Under the pieces are notes generated by a model. It saw nothing but the letters and a program-made list of their open reading frames with translations. It searched no databases and was not told the origin of the DNA. Source: Enterovibrio sp051650965 (lineage in GTDB: Bacteria > Pseudomonadota > Gammaproteobacteria > Enterobacterales > Vibrionaceae). From it: DNA of 64,000 nt. This document shows positions 1-10,000 of this stretch, piece after piece. Every line of letters begins with the position of its first letter. Position 1 is the first letter of the stretch. Position numbers and translations under genes: made by a program. Where the stretch lies: contig JBOFRL010000097.1 of the NCBI GenBank assembly GCA_051650965.1, forward strand, positions 1-64,000, given 5' to 3'.

Positions 1-426
1 GATACGCGGATCAGAAATGTAAGCAAAGTGTTGCAAAAAAGTTTGGCTCATCGCGGTAACCAATAAGTGATTCGTCAATTGACGATCTGATCACCACTTT
101 GGCCAAAAGTTCAATTTATTTATAATGATCTTGCCGTGAGGATTGTATTCCAGCAACTAAAACAATGCTATATTCGCTAGCATTGGATAATTAATAAACA
201 ATTGTTTATCGCTTGCTTTAAATGGGACTTGTTGTAAAAAAACTCATTTAAGCAAAACATTAGTGCAAAAAATGATGTTGATCGGCAATGTGCTTTTTAG
301 TTGTTAATGTAGCTTTGAAAATGGTCGCAAGAAACTTTTCAGTACGCGTGGTTTTGGATACTGTAGAGTATACGGCCAGATTTTGGCGCATAAGTATAAA
401 AAATTAGGGTAATAGGGTAAGTTAAT
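1..426. other. Left-edge stretch without a confident gene
   Basis: No complete gene is visible. Two plus-strand frames are open from the window edge and stop at 64-66 and 57-59, so the 3' tail of an upstream gene could be present, but neither tail is recognisable. An inverted repeat with 7-base arms lies at 164-170 and 178-184. The rest is AT-rich and probably holds the promoter of the gene at 427. Confidence 0.4.
164..184. repeat. Inverted repeat, 7-bp arms
   Basis: AATGCTA at 164-170 is matched by TAGCATT at 178-184 across a 7-base spacer. No T-run follows, so it is not an intrinsic terminator. It could be an operator or the hairpin of an upstream transcript. Significance is uncertain. Confidence 0.3.
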
Positions 427-912
427 ATGTCAGATATTCCTTCTTCTGTAGATGTGATCGTAAGTGCTGAGACAGCTGCACAAGCATCGGTTTCTGTATG
501 GCCGTATGTTTTAGGCGTGCTCGTGGTGATTGCGATCGCGTGTTATTTTGGTTACAAAAAATTAAATCGCCCCAGCGTGCTGATCAAGCAGATCCGCAAA
601 AAGAATCTAAAAGCCCTTGAAAAACAAGGGGTTGAAAGCAATGAGGCGCTAGCGGATCTGGATCGTCTATTAACCTCGGTTGAGCGCTATGCGACGCAAA
701 AATCATTGACCGGTACGCAAACTTTACGTTTTTTAGCGCCGCTTAACGATAAAGATCGCATCAAAACGGCCAAAGATATGTATAACGCGTTGTATAAAAT
801 CGCGTTGGATGTTGAAGATCAGCGTCTTGCTGCAGAGTTTAAATCTCGCGGCGCCAATGTAAAGGCCAGTTCGCGCTTGATGACAGGGCTTTTAAAACGC
901 GCAGGCGTGTAA
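427..912 (+). CDS. Small single-pass membrane protein of unknown function
   Basis: I do not recognise this 161-residue protein. It has a short polar N-terminus, one hydrophobic segment at about residues 25-43 and a basic stretch just after it (KKLNRP, KQIRKKN). By the positive-inside rule this suggests the C-terminal part lies in the cytoplasm. The remaining ~110 residues look helical, charged and soluble. There is no cysteine pair, catalytic motif or signal cleavage site. The ATG lies in an AT-rich leader without a strong ribosome site. It is followed by a perfect terminator shared with convergent metG, so it is probably transcribed alone. Coding-like composition and a clean terminator argue that it is real. 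Confidence 0.7.
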   Translation: MSDIPSSVDVIVSAETAAQASVSVWPYVLGVLVVIAIACYFGYKKLNRPSVLIKQIRKKNLKALEKQGVESNEALADLDRLLTSVERYATQKSLTGTQTLRFLAPLNDKDRIKTAKDMYNALYKIALDVEDQRLAAEFKSRGANVKASSRLMTGLLKRAGV

Positions 913-930
913 GCTTTTTGCCAGTCAATA

Positions 931-958
931 AAAAAGTGCAGCGGATGCTGCACTTTTT
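931..958. terminator. Bidirectional intrinsic terminator
   Basis: A perfect 12-bp stem (931-942 with 947-958) encloses a GGAT loop. A-rich and T-rich flanks let it work on both strands, so it serves both the gene ending at 912 and metG ending at 991. Confidence 0.9.
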
Positions 959-990
959 GTTTTAGGGCGCTTAGCTTTTGCATTTTTGCC

Positions 991-3030
991 TTACAAAATG
1001 CGCATGCCTTCTTTCGCGCCAGCGTGTGGCTCAAGTAGCCAAATATCGCTGCCGCCAGGGCCTGCCGCGAGTACCATCGCTTCAGATACGCCAAATTTCA
1101 TCTTTCTTGGCTGCAAGTTGGCAACAATCACGGTGTATTTTCCAATAAGATCAGATGGCTGGTAAGCGCTGCGGATCCCTGAAAACACTTGCCGCGTTTC
1201 ATTGCCTAAGTCGACCTGCAATTTTAATAATTTATCTGACTTTTCAACGACTTCACACGCGATGATTTTTGCTACGCGCAGATCCACCTTGGCAAAATCA
1301 TTAAATTCAATTGCTGGCGCGATAGGCTCAAAATCGCTGGTTTGAGGCTGTGACTCGGCCTGTGTCGCGATAGGCGCCATTTCTGCTTTAGAAGCCTCAA
1401 CCATAGCGGTGGTTTGATCCGCGGTAATGCGGGTAAACAGCGAGTTAAATGAATTGAGCTCGTGCGAGATCAGTGGCGTTTTAATATTTTCAAAATCAAC
1501 GACTTGATTCAAAAATTGCTCACTGCGCTGCGCCAGTTTTGGCATGACCGGCTTCAAATAGCACAGCAAAACGCGATACAGGTTAATGCCCATTGAGCAG
1601 ATGGCGTGCAATTTTGCTTCTTCGCCCTCTTGTTTTGCTACAACCCACGGCGCTTGCTCGTCGATATATTGGTTAGCTAGATCAGCAAGTTGCATTATTT
1701 TGCGGATAGCTTGGCCAAATTCGCGCTGCTCGTAGTAGTTTGCGACAACTGTCGCGGCGTCCACAAACTGTTGATAAAGCTTGGGATCGGCGCACGTTGG
1801 GCTAAGTTTATTGGCAAAACGCTTTTGCAAGAAACCGGCATTGCGCGAGGCAAGGTTGACCAGCTTGTTGACCACGTCGGCGTTGACGCGCTGCACAAAG
1901 TCGTCGAGATTAAGGTCGAGATCATCGATGCGGCTGTTGAGTTTTGCGGCATAATAGTAGCGCAGGCACTCTGGGTCGAGGTGCTCAAGGTAGGTGCTTG
2001 CCTTGATAAATGTCCCTTTCGATTTAGACATTTTTGCACCATTAACAGTCACATAGCCGTGGACAAACACTTTGCTCGGCTTTCTAAATCCTGCGCCCTC
2101 AAGCATTGCCGGCCAAAATAGGCTGTGAAAATAGACAATGTCTTTGCCTATAAAGTGGTACAGCTCAGCTTGGCTATCTTTCTTCCAATATTCGTCAAAG
2201 TCGATGCTGGGATTTTTGTCGCAGTAGTTTTTAAACGATCCCATGTAGCCAATTGGCGCATCGAGCCAAACGTAGAAGAATTTGTCTTTTTCATCAGGAA
2301 TTTCAAAGCCAAAGTAGGGGGCGTCGCGCGAAATGTCCCATTGCTGCAGGCCGCTCGCTAGCCACTCTTTCATTTTGTTGGCGGTTTCATCTTGCAGCGT
2401 GCCGCTGGCTATCCAGTTTGTCAGCATCGACTCAAATTGCGGCAGGTCGAAAAAGAAGTGCACGGACTCTTTTAACACTGGCGTCGCGCCGCTGACGGCC
2501 GATTTGGGCTCGATAAGCTCGGTTGGGCTGTAAGTTTCGCCGCAAGTGTCGCAGTTGTCGCCGTATTGATCAGGCGCTTTACATTTTGGGCAGGTGCCTT
2601 TGACAAAACGGTCGGGCAAAAACATCTGCTTTTGCGGATCAAACAGCTGCGAAATGGTGCGGTTTTTAATGTAGCCGCTTGATTTTAATTGGTTATAAAT
2701 GAATGTCGCCAGTGCTTTATTTTCAGGGCTGTGCGTGCTGTGATAGTTATCAAAACTGATATCAAATCGTGCAAAATCATGCTCATGCTCGGCTTGAATG
2801 GCGGCGATCATCGCTTCTGGCTCAATCCCCATCTGCTGCGCTTTGAGCATGATCGGCGTGCCGTGCGCATCGTCAGCGCAGATAAAATGGACGGTGTTTC
2901 CCTGTAGGCGCTGGTAGCGCACCCAAATGTCAGCTTGAATATGCTCTAACATGTGGCCGAGGTGAATGGAGCCATTGGCGTAGGGAAGTGCGCAAGTAAC
3001 TAATATTTGCCGAGAATTTGCCGTTGTCAT
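991..3030 (-). CDS. metG: Methionyl-tRNA synthetase
   Basis: Cytoplasmic class I aminoacyl-tRNA synthetase that charges tRNA-Met with methionine for both initiation and elongation. The Rossmann catalytic domain carries the HIGH-type motif HLGH at residues 23-26 and the KMSKS loop near residue 335. A four-cysteine zinc knuckle (CPKC...CDTC) lies in the connective peptide near 145-160. The C-terminal ~100 residues form the EMAP/Trbp111-like tRNA-binding domain (DLRVAKI) found in dimeric MetG. I chose the ATG at 3030 because the family N-terminus aligns there. A GTG at 3042 would add four residues, and neither has a strong ribosome site. It diverges from udk; in E. coli the divergent neighbour is mrp, which is absent here. 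Confidence 0.96.
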   Translation of the reverse strand: MTTANSRQILVTCALPYANGSIHLGHMLEHIQADIWVRYQRLQGNTVHFICADDAHGTPIMLKAQQMGIEPEAMIAAIQAEHEHDFARFDISFDNYHSTHSPENKALATFIYNQLKSSGYIKNRTISQLFDPQKQMFLPDRFVKGTCPKCKAPDQYGDNCDTCGETYSPTELIEPKSAVSGATPVLKESVHFFFDLPQFESMLTNWIASGTLQDETANKMKEWLASGLQQWDISRDAPYFGFEIPDEKDKFFYVWLDAPIGYMGSFKNYCDKNPSIDFDEYWKKDSQAELYHFIGKDIVYFHSLFWPAMLEGAGFRKPSKVFVHGYVTVNGAKMSKSKGTFIKASTYLEHLDPECLRYYYAAKLNSRIDDLDLNLDDFVQRVNADVVNKLVNLASRNAGFLQKRFANKLSPTCADPKLYQQFVDAATVVANYYEQREFGQAIRKIMQLADLANQYIDEQAPWVVAKQEGEEAKLHAICSMGINLYRVLLCYLKPVMPKLAQRSEQFLNQVVDFENIKTPLISHELNSFNSLFTRITADQTTAMVEASKAEMAPIATQAESQPQTSDFEPIAPAIEFNDFAKVDLRVAKIIACEVVEKSDKLLKLQVDLGNETRQVFSGIRSAYQPSDLIGKYTVIVANLQPRKMKFGVSEAMVLAAGPGGSDIWLLEPHAGAKEGMRIL

Positions 3031-3181
3031 AAATAAAATCACAATTTAAAGGCGGAAAAATGTGGGAAAATTTTACCTGATCGCTGCAAACTTGTCATAC
3101 TTTGTGCGGCTTGTTACTCGCTGATTTGCCCCTTTCATTGATAAATCAGATATTTTTATGGCACGTAGCCGGCTAACTCCT

Positions 3182-3187
3182 TATAAT
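3182..3187 (+). promoter_or_regulatory. Putative -10 box of udk
   Basis: A perfect TATAAT sits 38 bases before the udk ATG, in the metG-udk divergent gap. No good -35 is seen 17 bases upstream, so the promoter call is tentative. Confidence 0.4.
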
Positions 3188-3224
3188 TCGCGGCGTTTAT
3201 TTTTTGGCTGTCTTGGGAACTATT

Positions 3225-3866
3225 ATGAGTGACGATCAGCGATGTGTGATCATCGGTATTGCCGGCGCATCTGCTTCAGGAAAAAGTCTATTAGCACGAA
3301 CCATATATAATGAGCTAAGGGCTAAAGTGGGTGATCATCAAATCGATGTGATCACTGAAGATTGCTATTACCATGATCAAAGTCATTTGAGTATGGAAGA
3401 GCGCGTTAAAACCAACTACGACCATCCGCAAGCGCTCGACCATGATCTTTTGTGTCAGCACCTTGAAGAGCTGATTGCCGGACGCGCCGTGAATGTACCG
3501 CAGTACAGCTACTCTGAGCACACACGCATGGCGCAAACGACCTATCTGACGCCAAAAAGGGTGATCATTTTAGAGGGAATTTTGCTCTTGAATGACCCGC
3601 GCCTGCGCAAGCTAATGCACGCCTCGATTTTCATGGATACGCCGCTTGATATCTGCTTGATGCGCCGTATGCAGCGCGATATTTTAGAGCGCGGCCGCTC
3701 GCTTGAGTCCGTGATCGAGCAGTATCAAAAAACCGTGCGCCCGATGTTCATGCAGTTCATTGAACCTTCTAAGCAGTACGCCGATATTATCGTACCGCGC
3801 GGCGGCAAAAATCGCATCGCTATCGATGTGTTAAAAGCGCATATTTCGCGACTTTTAAAAGGTTGA
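3225..3866 (+). CDS. udk: Uridine/cytidine kinase
   Basis: Cytoplasmic salvage enzyme that phosphorylates uridine or cytidine to UMP or CMP with ATP or GTP. The P-loop GASASGKS is at residues 14-21. The family motifs EDCYY, DHP, EGILLL and the C-terminal PRGGKNRIAID are all present. I start at the ATG at 3225, preceded by GGGA at a normal spacing, which gives 213 residues, the same length as E. coli Udk. A TTG seven codons upstream is in frame but has no support. It lies between metG and asmA, as in E. coli, where dcd sits in between; dcd is missing here. Confidence 0.96.
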   Translation: MSDDQRCVIIGIAGASASGKSLLARTIYNELRAKVGDHQIDVITEDCYYHDQSHLSMEERVKTNYDHPQALDHDLLCQHLEELIAGRAVNVPQYSYSEHTRMAQTTYLTPKRVIILEGILLLNDPRLRKLMHASIFMDTPLDICLMRRMQRDILERGRSLESVIEQYQKTVRPMFMQFIEPSKQYADIIVPRGGKNRIAIDVLKAHISRLLKG

Positions 3867-3935
3867 TCGTTTCAACCATTTGTTTTCTATATAAATCGTG
3901 CGTTATGGATGACGCTCCTTTCATTTTACTGCGCG

Positions 3936-3960
3936 TAAACCGCTTTTAACGTACGGTTTA
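3936..3960. repeat. Inverted repeat between udk and asmA
   Basis: TAAACCG at 3936-3942 pairs with CGGTTTA at 3954-3960 over an 11-base spacer. No T-run follows, so it is a weak terminator candidate for udk or an operator for asmA. Confidence 0.3.
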
Positions 3961-4023
3961 AGCTGTAATATCAGAAAAAATCCGCTACTCTTGCAATTTG
4001 TTCAAACAATTACGGAGGCGGAT

Positions 4024-6291
4024 ATGTTAAAAAAATTCGCTTATTTGTTATTGATCATGATGTCGCTGGTTTTCGCAGTGGTTGCCGGCGTACTGTATTG
4101 GATCGATCCAAATGACTTTAAACCACTTATAACTCAAGAAGTTAAAAAGCAGCTGGGACGTGATCTTGTGATCGGCGGCGATATTGGCTGGACCTTTTGG
4201 CCAACGCTTGGTCTTTCGGTCGAGCAAGTGTCGCTCAATAACCCAGAAGGATTTTTGGAGCCTGCGCTGCTAAGCGTTGGGCAAGCTAAATTGCAGGTCG
4301 CAGTGCGTCCGCTGCTGCGCCAGCAGCTCGATGTTGAGCAGATAAGTTTGCATGGCGCGCGCATTTTTGTGCAGACGCTCGCCGATGGACGCACTAACCT
4401 CGATGGCCTTGGCAAAGCTAAAGAGGCCGCAGAGCCGGCAGCTGCGGCAAATACGTCGCCAGCATCATCCGCAGGACAAGCGCCACAAGTTGAGCCAAAT
4501 ACCCCCGCCCAAAGCAGCGCACAGCCTGCTAGCGCGCCACAAGAAAAAGGTGACGCCAAGCCTTGGAAGCTGCGCATTGGTGAAATCGATATCCAAAACG
4601 CCAGCGTAGTCATTCGTGATGACAAGGACGGTCAGCTAACGCAATTGACTGATTTTGATTTTAATTTGGCGCAATTCGCGCTTGATGAGTGGAGCAACAT
4701 TAATTTTGCGCTCAGCGCGTTGCAAAATAATTTAAGTGTGACGGCGCAGGGCCGCGGCCAGTTAAGGCTTGCCGCCGATCCGCAGCGCTCTGAGCTGCAG
4801 GGGTTGACCCTTTCGGCGAAGGCGACAGATCCGACTCAAAACATCGCGTTAGAGTTGGGAACTATTGCCATCGACCAGTTTGCGCTCGCAAAACCTGCAA
4901 AAGTGACCTTGACGGCCAAGGGCGATTTTTCTGCGGTAAAAATGGATACCAACGCCAATTTCACTTTGCAGATTGATGAGCTGATGAAAAACGTCGCGCT
5001 GCGGGCGCTGCACGTCACAAGCAACATGAGCGGCGCTAAAGTGCCGGGCAACGCGCTGACTGTTACGCTTGATAGCGATATTGCGTTTGATGTTGAGCAA
5101 AAGAAATTGGATGTGACGCAATTTACGCTCGCGGCTGAGCAGACGAAGTTGAGCGGCAAAGCGTCGGTGCTGCTGGCGCAAAAGCCAGCCATCGCTTTTG
5201 TGATCAATAGTGACGAGCTAGATCTTGATCCTTGGCTGAAAAAACTCAGCGAGCTTACTGCGGCACAAAGTGGCGCGGCACCGGCTCAAACCAGCCAAAC
5301 CGCAGCAGTGCCTGCGCAAAGTAGCGCGCCAGCGGGCGATACAGCGCCAAATCAAGCGCAAACCAGCTCGCAAACTGCTGCGGCGCCAAAAGTGGCCTCT
5401 GAGCAAGAGCCTGATCTGAGCGCGTTAAGAGCAGTGGATGTCGCAGGCTCCTTAAATATCAAAAAGCTGATTGCGCACAACGTTAAAGTCTCTGATCTGA
5501 AATTTGCCTTTGGCATAAAAAATGATCGCGCCAAAATTGACGAGCTGACCGCCAAACTTTACGGCGGCACGCTTGTAGCGCACGCGCAGCTCGATCTTGA
5601 CAAGCAGCCGGTCACTTACAAAGTCAGCAAAAAGTTAAATGATGTGATGATTGAGCCGCTCATTTTTGATCTTAGTCAGCAAAAAATTCTTGCCGGAAAG
5701 GGCAGCATTAACGTTGATCTTAAAGGCGCGGGTCTTTCTCAGCAAAAATTGCTCTCGGGGCTGCTTGGCGACATCGAGTTAAAGCTCGCCGATGGCGCAA
5801 TTTATGGGATCAACATTGTTGAGGTGCTCAAAGAGGCCAAAGCTGCGCTTAAAGGGGAGACGGTGGCTAAATCGCAGGCGGAGCCGAAAACCGAGTTTAG
5901 CGATCTCTATGGCAAATTTAAGCTCGAAAAAGGGGTGGCACGTACAAACGATCTCCACTTTAATTCGCCGCTGCTGCGCATCAAAAGCCAAGGTGAAACC
6001 AATCTTATTACCCAAGAGATGAATTTTCGCGTCAGCAGCACCGTGGTTGATTTGAGTAAGCAAGATCTTAATGAGCTCAAAGGGCTGACTATCCCTGTTG
6101 TGGTGGATGGCAACTGGTTTAAGCCGCGCTACCGGCTTGATCTTAAAGCGCTATTGACCAACAACCGTGCGATCACGGAGAAAATTCGCGATCAGGCGCA
6201 AAAAGGTATCGATAAGCTTTTTGGCGACAACAAGAAAAATGAAGAGATCAAAAAAGCGACCAGCGATCTGTTAAATAATTTGTTTAACTGA
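4024..6291 (+). CDS. asmA: AsmA-like envelope protein
   Basis: Member of the AsmA family of inner-membrane-anchored periplasmic proteins. AsmA was named for its effect on outer-membrane porin assembly and lipopolysaccharide, and relatives in this superfamily carry phospholipid across the periplasm. There is one N-terminal membrane helix (about residues 4-24), then the conserved IGGDIGWTFWPTLG region, and a C-terminal conserved domain from about 580 onward. Two Ala/Gln/Ser/Pro-rich low-complexity linkers, near residues 135-180 and 425-465, are unusually long and probably flexible. I start at the ATG at 4024 because ACGGAGGCG provides a strong ribosome site; an in-frame start 33 bases upstream does not. 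At 755 residues it is longer than E. coli AsmA (about 617), largely through the linkers. Confidence 0.9.
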   Translation: MLKKFAYLLLIMMSLVFAVVAGVLYWIDPNDFKPLITQEVKKQLGRDLVIGGDIGWTFWPTLGLSVEQVSLNNPEGFLEPALLSVGQAKLQVAVRPLLRQQLDVEQISLHGARIFVQTLADGRTNLDGLGKAKEAAEPAAAANTSPASSAGQAPQVEPNTPAQSSAQPASAPQEKGDAKPWKLRIGEIDIQNASVVIRDDKDGQLTQLTDFDFNLAQFALDEWSNINFALSALQNNLSVTAQGRGQLRLAADPQRSELQGLTLSAKATDPTQNIALELGTIAIDQFALAKPAKVTLTAKGDFSAVKMDTNANFTLQIDELMKNVALRALHVTSNMSGAKVPGNALTVTLDSDIAFDVEQKKLDVTQFTLAAEQTKLSGKASVLLAQKPAIAFVINSDELDLDPWLKKLSELTAAQSGAAPAQTSQTAAVPAQSSAPAGDTAPNQAQTSSQTAAAPKVASEQEPDLSALRAVDVAGSLNIKKLIAHNVKVSDLKFAFGIKNDRAKIDELTAKLYGGTLVAHAQLDLDKQPVTYKVSKKLNDVMIEPLIFDLSQQKILAGKGSINVDLKGAGLSQQKLLSGLLGDIELKLADGAIYGINIVEVLKEAKAALKGETVAKSQAEPKTEFSDLYGKFKLEKGVARTNDLHFNSPLLRIKSQGETNLITQEMNFRVSSTVVDLSKQDLNELKGLTIPVVVDGNWFKPRYRLDLKALLTNNRAITEKIRDQAQKGIDKLFGDNKKNEEIKKATSDLLNNLFN

Positions 6292-6306
6292 TTTTTGCTC
6301 TCGGTG

Positions 6307-6334
6307 AAAAAGCATGCCTCGGCATGCTTTTTTT
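6307..6334. terminator. Bidirectional intrinsic terminator
   Basis: A stem AAAAAGCATGCC / GGCATGCTTTTT (6307-6318 with 6321-6332) folds with a tight loop and is followed by a T-run. It serves asmA on the plus strand and btuR on the minus strand. Confidence 0.9.
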
Positions 6335-6362
6335 ATGTTGAAAATCGCGGAAGCGTTTTGTT

Positions 6363-6950
6363 TTACCAATCAATGCCTTGTCTTGCCTTAATTTGCGCAT
6401 CAAAAGCGTGTTTGACGTTGCGCACTTCGCTGACGGTGTCCGCCATCTCCAGCAGCGTGCGATGGGCGGCGCGGCCGGTGATGATCACCGATTGCGTCGC
6501 GGGGCGCTGCGTTAAGCTTTGCACCACATCCTCAAGCTCCAGATAGCCGTAGGTGATCATGTAGGTGAGCTCATCGAGCAGCACCACATCAACGGTCGGG
6601 TCACTTAGCACCGTTTTACACTGCTGCCACACTTGCTGCGCCGCCAGCGTGTCACTCGCTTTATCCTGCGTCTCCCACGTAAAGCCGGTGTTCATGACAA
6701 AAAAAGTGACGCCATGCGCCTGCAGCAAATTGCGTTCGCCGCACGGCCAATCGCCTTTAATAAACTGTGCGACCGCGCAGCGCTGCCCGTGGCCACAGGC
6801 GCGCGCAATCATGCCGAATGCGGAGGAGCTTTTGCCTTTGCCGTTGCCGGTTAAGACCAACAGTAGCCCTTTTTCGATGTGGGCCTGCTTGATCTGAGCG
6901 TCGACGTGCGCTTTTAGTTTTTGTTGTCGTTCCTTATGGTTATCTCTCAT
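6363..6950 (-). CDS. btuR: Cob(I)alamin adenosyltransferase
   Basis: ATP-dependent CobA/CobO/BtuR-type enzyme that adenosylates reduced corrinoids to adenosylcobalamin. The P-loop GNGKGKS is at residues 35-41. The family signatures AFGMIARACGHG, QFIKG and LDELTYM follow in the usual order. Starting at the ATG at 6950 gives 195 residues, close to E. coli BtuR (196); an upstream in-frame extension of 28 residues lacks family similarity. It ends beside the asmA terminator and lies just downstream of mukB on the same strand. Its product is the cofactor of the class II ribonucleotide reductase encoded at 22.6-25.5 kb. I see no cobalamin riboswitch upstream. Confidence 0.95.
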   Translation of the reverse strand: MRDNHKERQQKLKAHVDAQIKQAHIEKGLLLVLTGNGKGKSSSAFGMIARACGHGQRCAVAQFIKGDWPCGERNLLQAHGVTFFVMNTGFTWETQDKASDTLAAQQVWQQCKTVLSDPTVDVVLLDELTYMITYGYLELEDVVQSLTQRPATQSVIITGRAAHRTLLEMADTVSEVRNVKHAFDAQIKARQGIDW

Positions 6951-7017
6951 TTTCGGCTCGATGTAAAAAATGTAATAAAAAAGCAGCCGGCTGGCTGCTC
7001 TTAAGGGGATTGTAAGC

Positions 7018-10000
7018 TTACTCAGGGCTGGCAAGCTCTGGCGCTGGCGTTACCGGCTGGCGCTGGTGGCTAGCAAAGCCGCGTAGCCCCACAACGTGCA
7101 CATGCTCTTTATCATTCAAGATCTTACGCACCAGTTTATAGGTCGTGCCTTGCTCCGGACTGATATTCTCAGGCGCGGCGATCAAAAGTTGCATGTCCAG
7201 TCTATCGCAAAGCTCAAACAAGGTCGCGATGGATTTGCTATCAAGGCGCGCAGCTTCGTCCAAGAACAATAAGCGGCACGGCACAAGATCGCTGGCACGC
7301 AGGCGGCGCGACTCTTCTTCCCAGCTTTGCACAACCATGAGCAAAATCGCCTGTCCGGTACCAATCGCCTCGCCGGTCGAAAGCGCGCCCGATTCGGCTT
7401 GCAGCCAACCATCGGCACCGCGATTCACCTCAATGCCAAGCTCAAGATAGTTGCGATAATCAAGCAGCTCCTCGCCAAACGCCTGCGCCGAGCGCTGTCC
7501 TAGCTCGATGTGCGGGTTTAGACGTTGGAAGAGTTTGGCCATCGCCTGTGAGAACGACAAACGCTGATCGCCAAACAGATCTTGATGTTGCTCGGCTTGC
7601 TCGCACAGTCCCATAAGCAGGCTTGCGTGCGTTTCGCGAATTTGCGTGGTGAGACGCACGCCTTTTACTTGTCCAAACAAGATGTTAGACAAACCTTGGT
7701 TGAGCTGACGGATGCGGTTTTGCTCGCGCTGAATGGTTTTGCGAATGATATTGGCCACCGAGTCTGAGCTTATCGCCAGCTTTTTCTCGCGTGACGTGAG
7801 CTCTTCGGTCAAACGCGCCAGCTCCACTTCCATCTCTTCGATGGCTTCGATCGGATCGTCAGTGCGAATGATGTCTTGGCGGATCCGCTCGCGCAGGTGC
7901 TGGTAAACGGCCACGTAAAAGAGCACTTTGCACTCAGGTTTGGCCAGATCTTCGGACGCGCGCAGCGCATCGCGCAGCGTTTCGTTATCTGCCACAACTT
8001 GGCGCAGCGTGCCGAGCGATTTGTCCGACAGCGAGCGCAGCTCGTTGCTTGAAAGGTAAGTCATTTCACGGCGCGTAAGCTGTTTAGCGACGCCATTTTG
8101 CTTCGCGATGCTCAGCACATCGACCCAGCCTGCTTTTGACTGCACCACAAATTTACGCAGATCAAGGTACTCTTTGCGCCCTTTTTTGAGCTGCTTGATG
8201 GCCGTTTTAAGCTCAATTTCGGTGGTCGCAAGCGCTTTTTCTAGCGTCTTGCTGCGCTCACGTAGCGTGGTAAGCTCTTGATAAAGTCGTGATTTTTTCT
8301 CGTTGGCTTCGTGGAGTGTATCGTTATCGACATGAATTTTTAACTCGTTAAATTCACGCAAAAACTCTTGCAGCGTCTCTTGCTTGGCTTGATAGGTGCT
8401 TTTAAGCGCGGCAAGCTGCTGCTGATCGTGGTTGTGACGCGCGCGTAGCGTTTTGAGCTGCTCACGGCCTTGGTCACGCGCTTTTTCGGCAACCATCAAT
8501 TTGGCATTAAGCTGCTGATCTAGCTGGCTGCTTTGCGCCAAAATCGTTTGCGCATCGTGGTAGGTGAAATGGTGCGCGCGTAGCGTCAGTTCATTTAGGG
8601 CAAATTGCTGATGCTTAAACTGCTGCATCTGCGCGTCAGCTTGTTGATATTCTTGCTCAATGCCGGCGAAAAGCTCAGGGTCGGCGTCAAGGCTTGGCAG
8701 CACCCGCTCAAGCTCGGTAAGCGCCGTTTGGTGCTGCTGCAAAAATTGCTTAGCGTGCTCAAGCTCTTGCATGCGCGCCTTGATCTGCGCCTGCTTGTGC
8801 TCAAGCTCGGTATCTTCAAGTACTTCAATCAGATGCTCAAGTTTACCCAGCAGTTGCAGCGCACTTTTGCAGCGCTCAATTTGGCTTGCCGCTTGCGCGT
8901 GCAGCTCTTGCTGCTGGCGACTTTCGCGTGTGAGCTGTGTTTGCTGATCGCGCAAATTTTTGAGCTGCAGCTCGGGATCTTCAACAAAAGCTATCTGCAA
9001 GTGGTGCGAGAAAAAGTGGTTGAAGCGCTGCGTTAAACGCTGCAAGCGCTGCACGTCAAATGCGGCCTGCGCGTAGCTCTCTTGCACGGCTTCACGCTGC
9101 TCGCGTAGCGCTACTAAGCGGTGCTCGCGCGCCGCACGGCCAAAAATCGCCACTTTCGGGAAACGCGAGTAACGCAGCTGACGGTCGCTGATCTTTACGC
9201 ACACCGCATTTTCAAGCTCGGTAACGTTAAACACGCTCTCATCAAAGCTGTCGGCGTCGCCTTCGATGAGGTAGAGATCGTCTGGGCAGTCGTCTAATGT
9301 CAGCAGATTATCTTGCGCTGCTTTGAGATCTGGCACAACGATAGCGTGGCGCGCAGGGCCGTACAACGCGGAGAAATAAGGCGCGTCGCTAAGCGCAATT
9401 TCGTCATAAATTTCAGAAAGTAGCGTGCCACCGAGCGTGTCGGCGAGCGCTTGCAATTTTGGATCTTCATTGCCGCCTGGCTGGGCTAACTGATTGATCT
9501 CTTTCTCAAGTTGATTTTTTTGCGCCGCCAATTTGTCACGCAAGCTGAGCGTTACGCGCGTATTTTCGGCGGTCTCTTGCATCGCGTCGATGACGCTTTG
9601 CTGATCGGTGAGCGAAAGTTGCGACTGCTCGCTTAATAACTCAAGCGCATGTTGAGCGGTGCTCCATGCTGGCGAAATCGACTCTAACTGCTTGATCTCT
9701 TCCGCTAATTGCTGCAGGCCGCGGCGCTGCTCGCTCACCGTTTCATGCTGTGATTGCAGCTGCTGCTGCGCTTCTTCAAACAGTAAAGTCTGTTTTTCTT
9801 GCTCAGCGTGCACGTCAAGCACGGTTGCGATCGACGTTTTAAACTGCTGCTGATATTGCGCAGTAAGCTGTTTTGCTTGAGAAAATTGCTGCAATTGGCG
9901 CTCAAGGTAGCGGTGCTGGCCATGAAGATCGCCGCTGTTTTTTATGAGCTGCTGATATTGCAAACCTTGCTGGATCAGCTGCTGCGCTTGGCTGTAAGCC

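Noticed and set aside
6951..7017. Cobalamin riboswitch near btuR or nrdJa
   Set aside because: The gap before btuR is only 67 bases, and no B12-box-like sequence is visible there or upstream of nrdJa.
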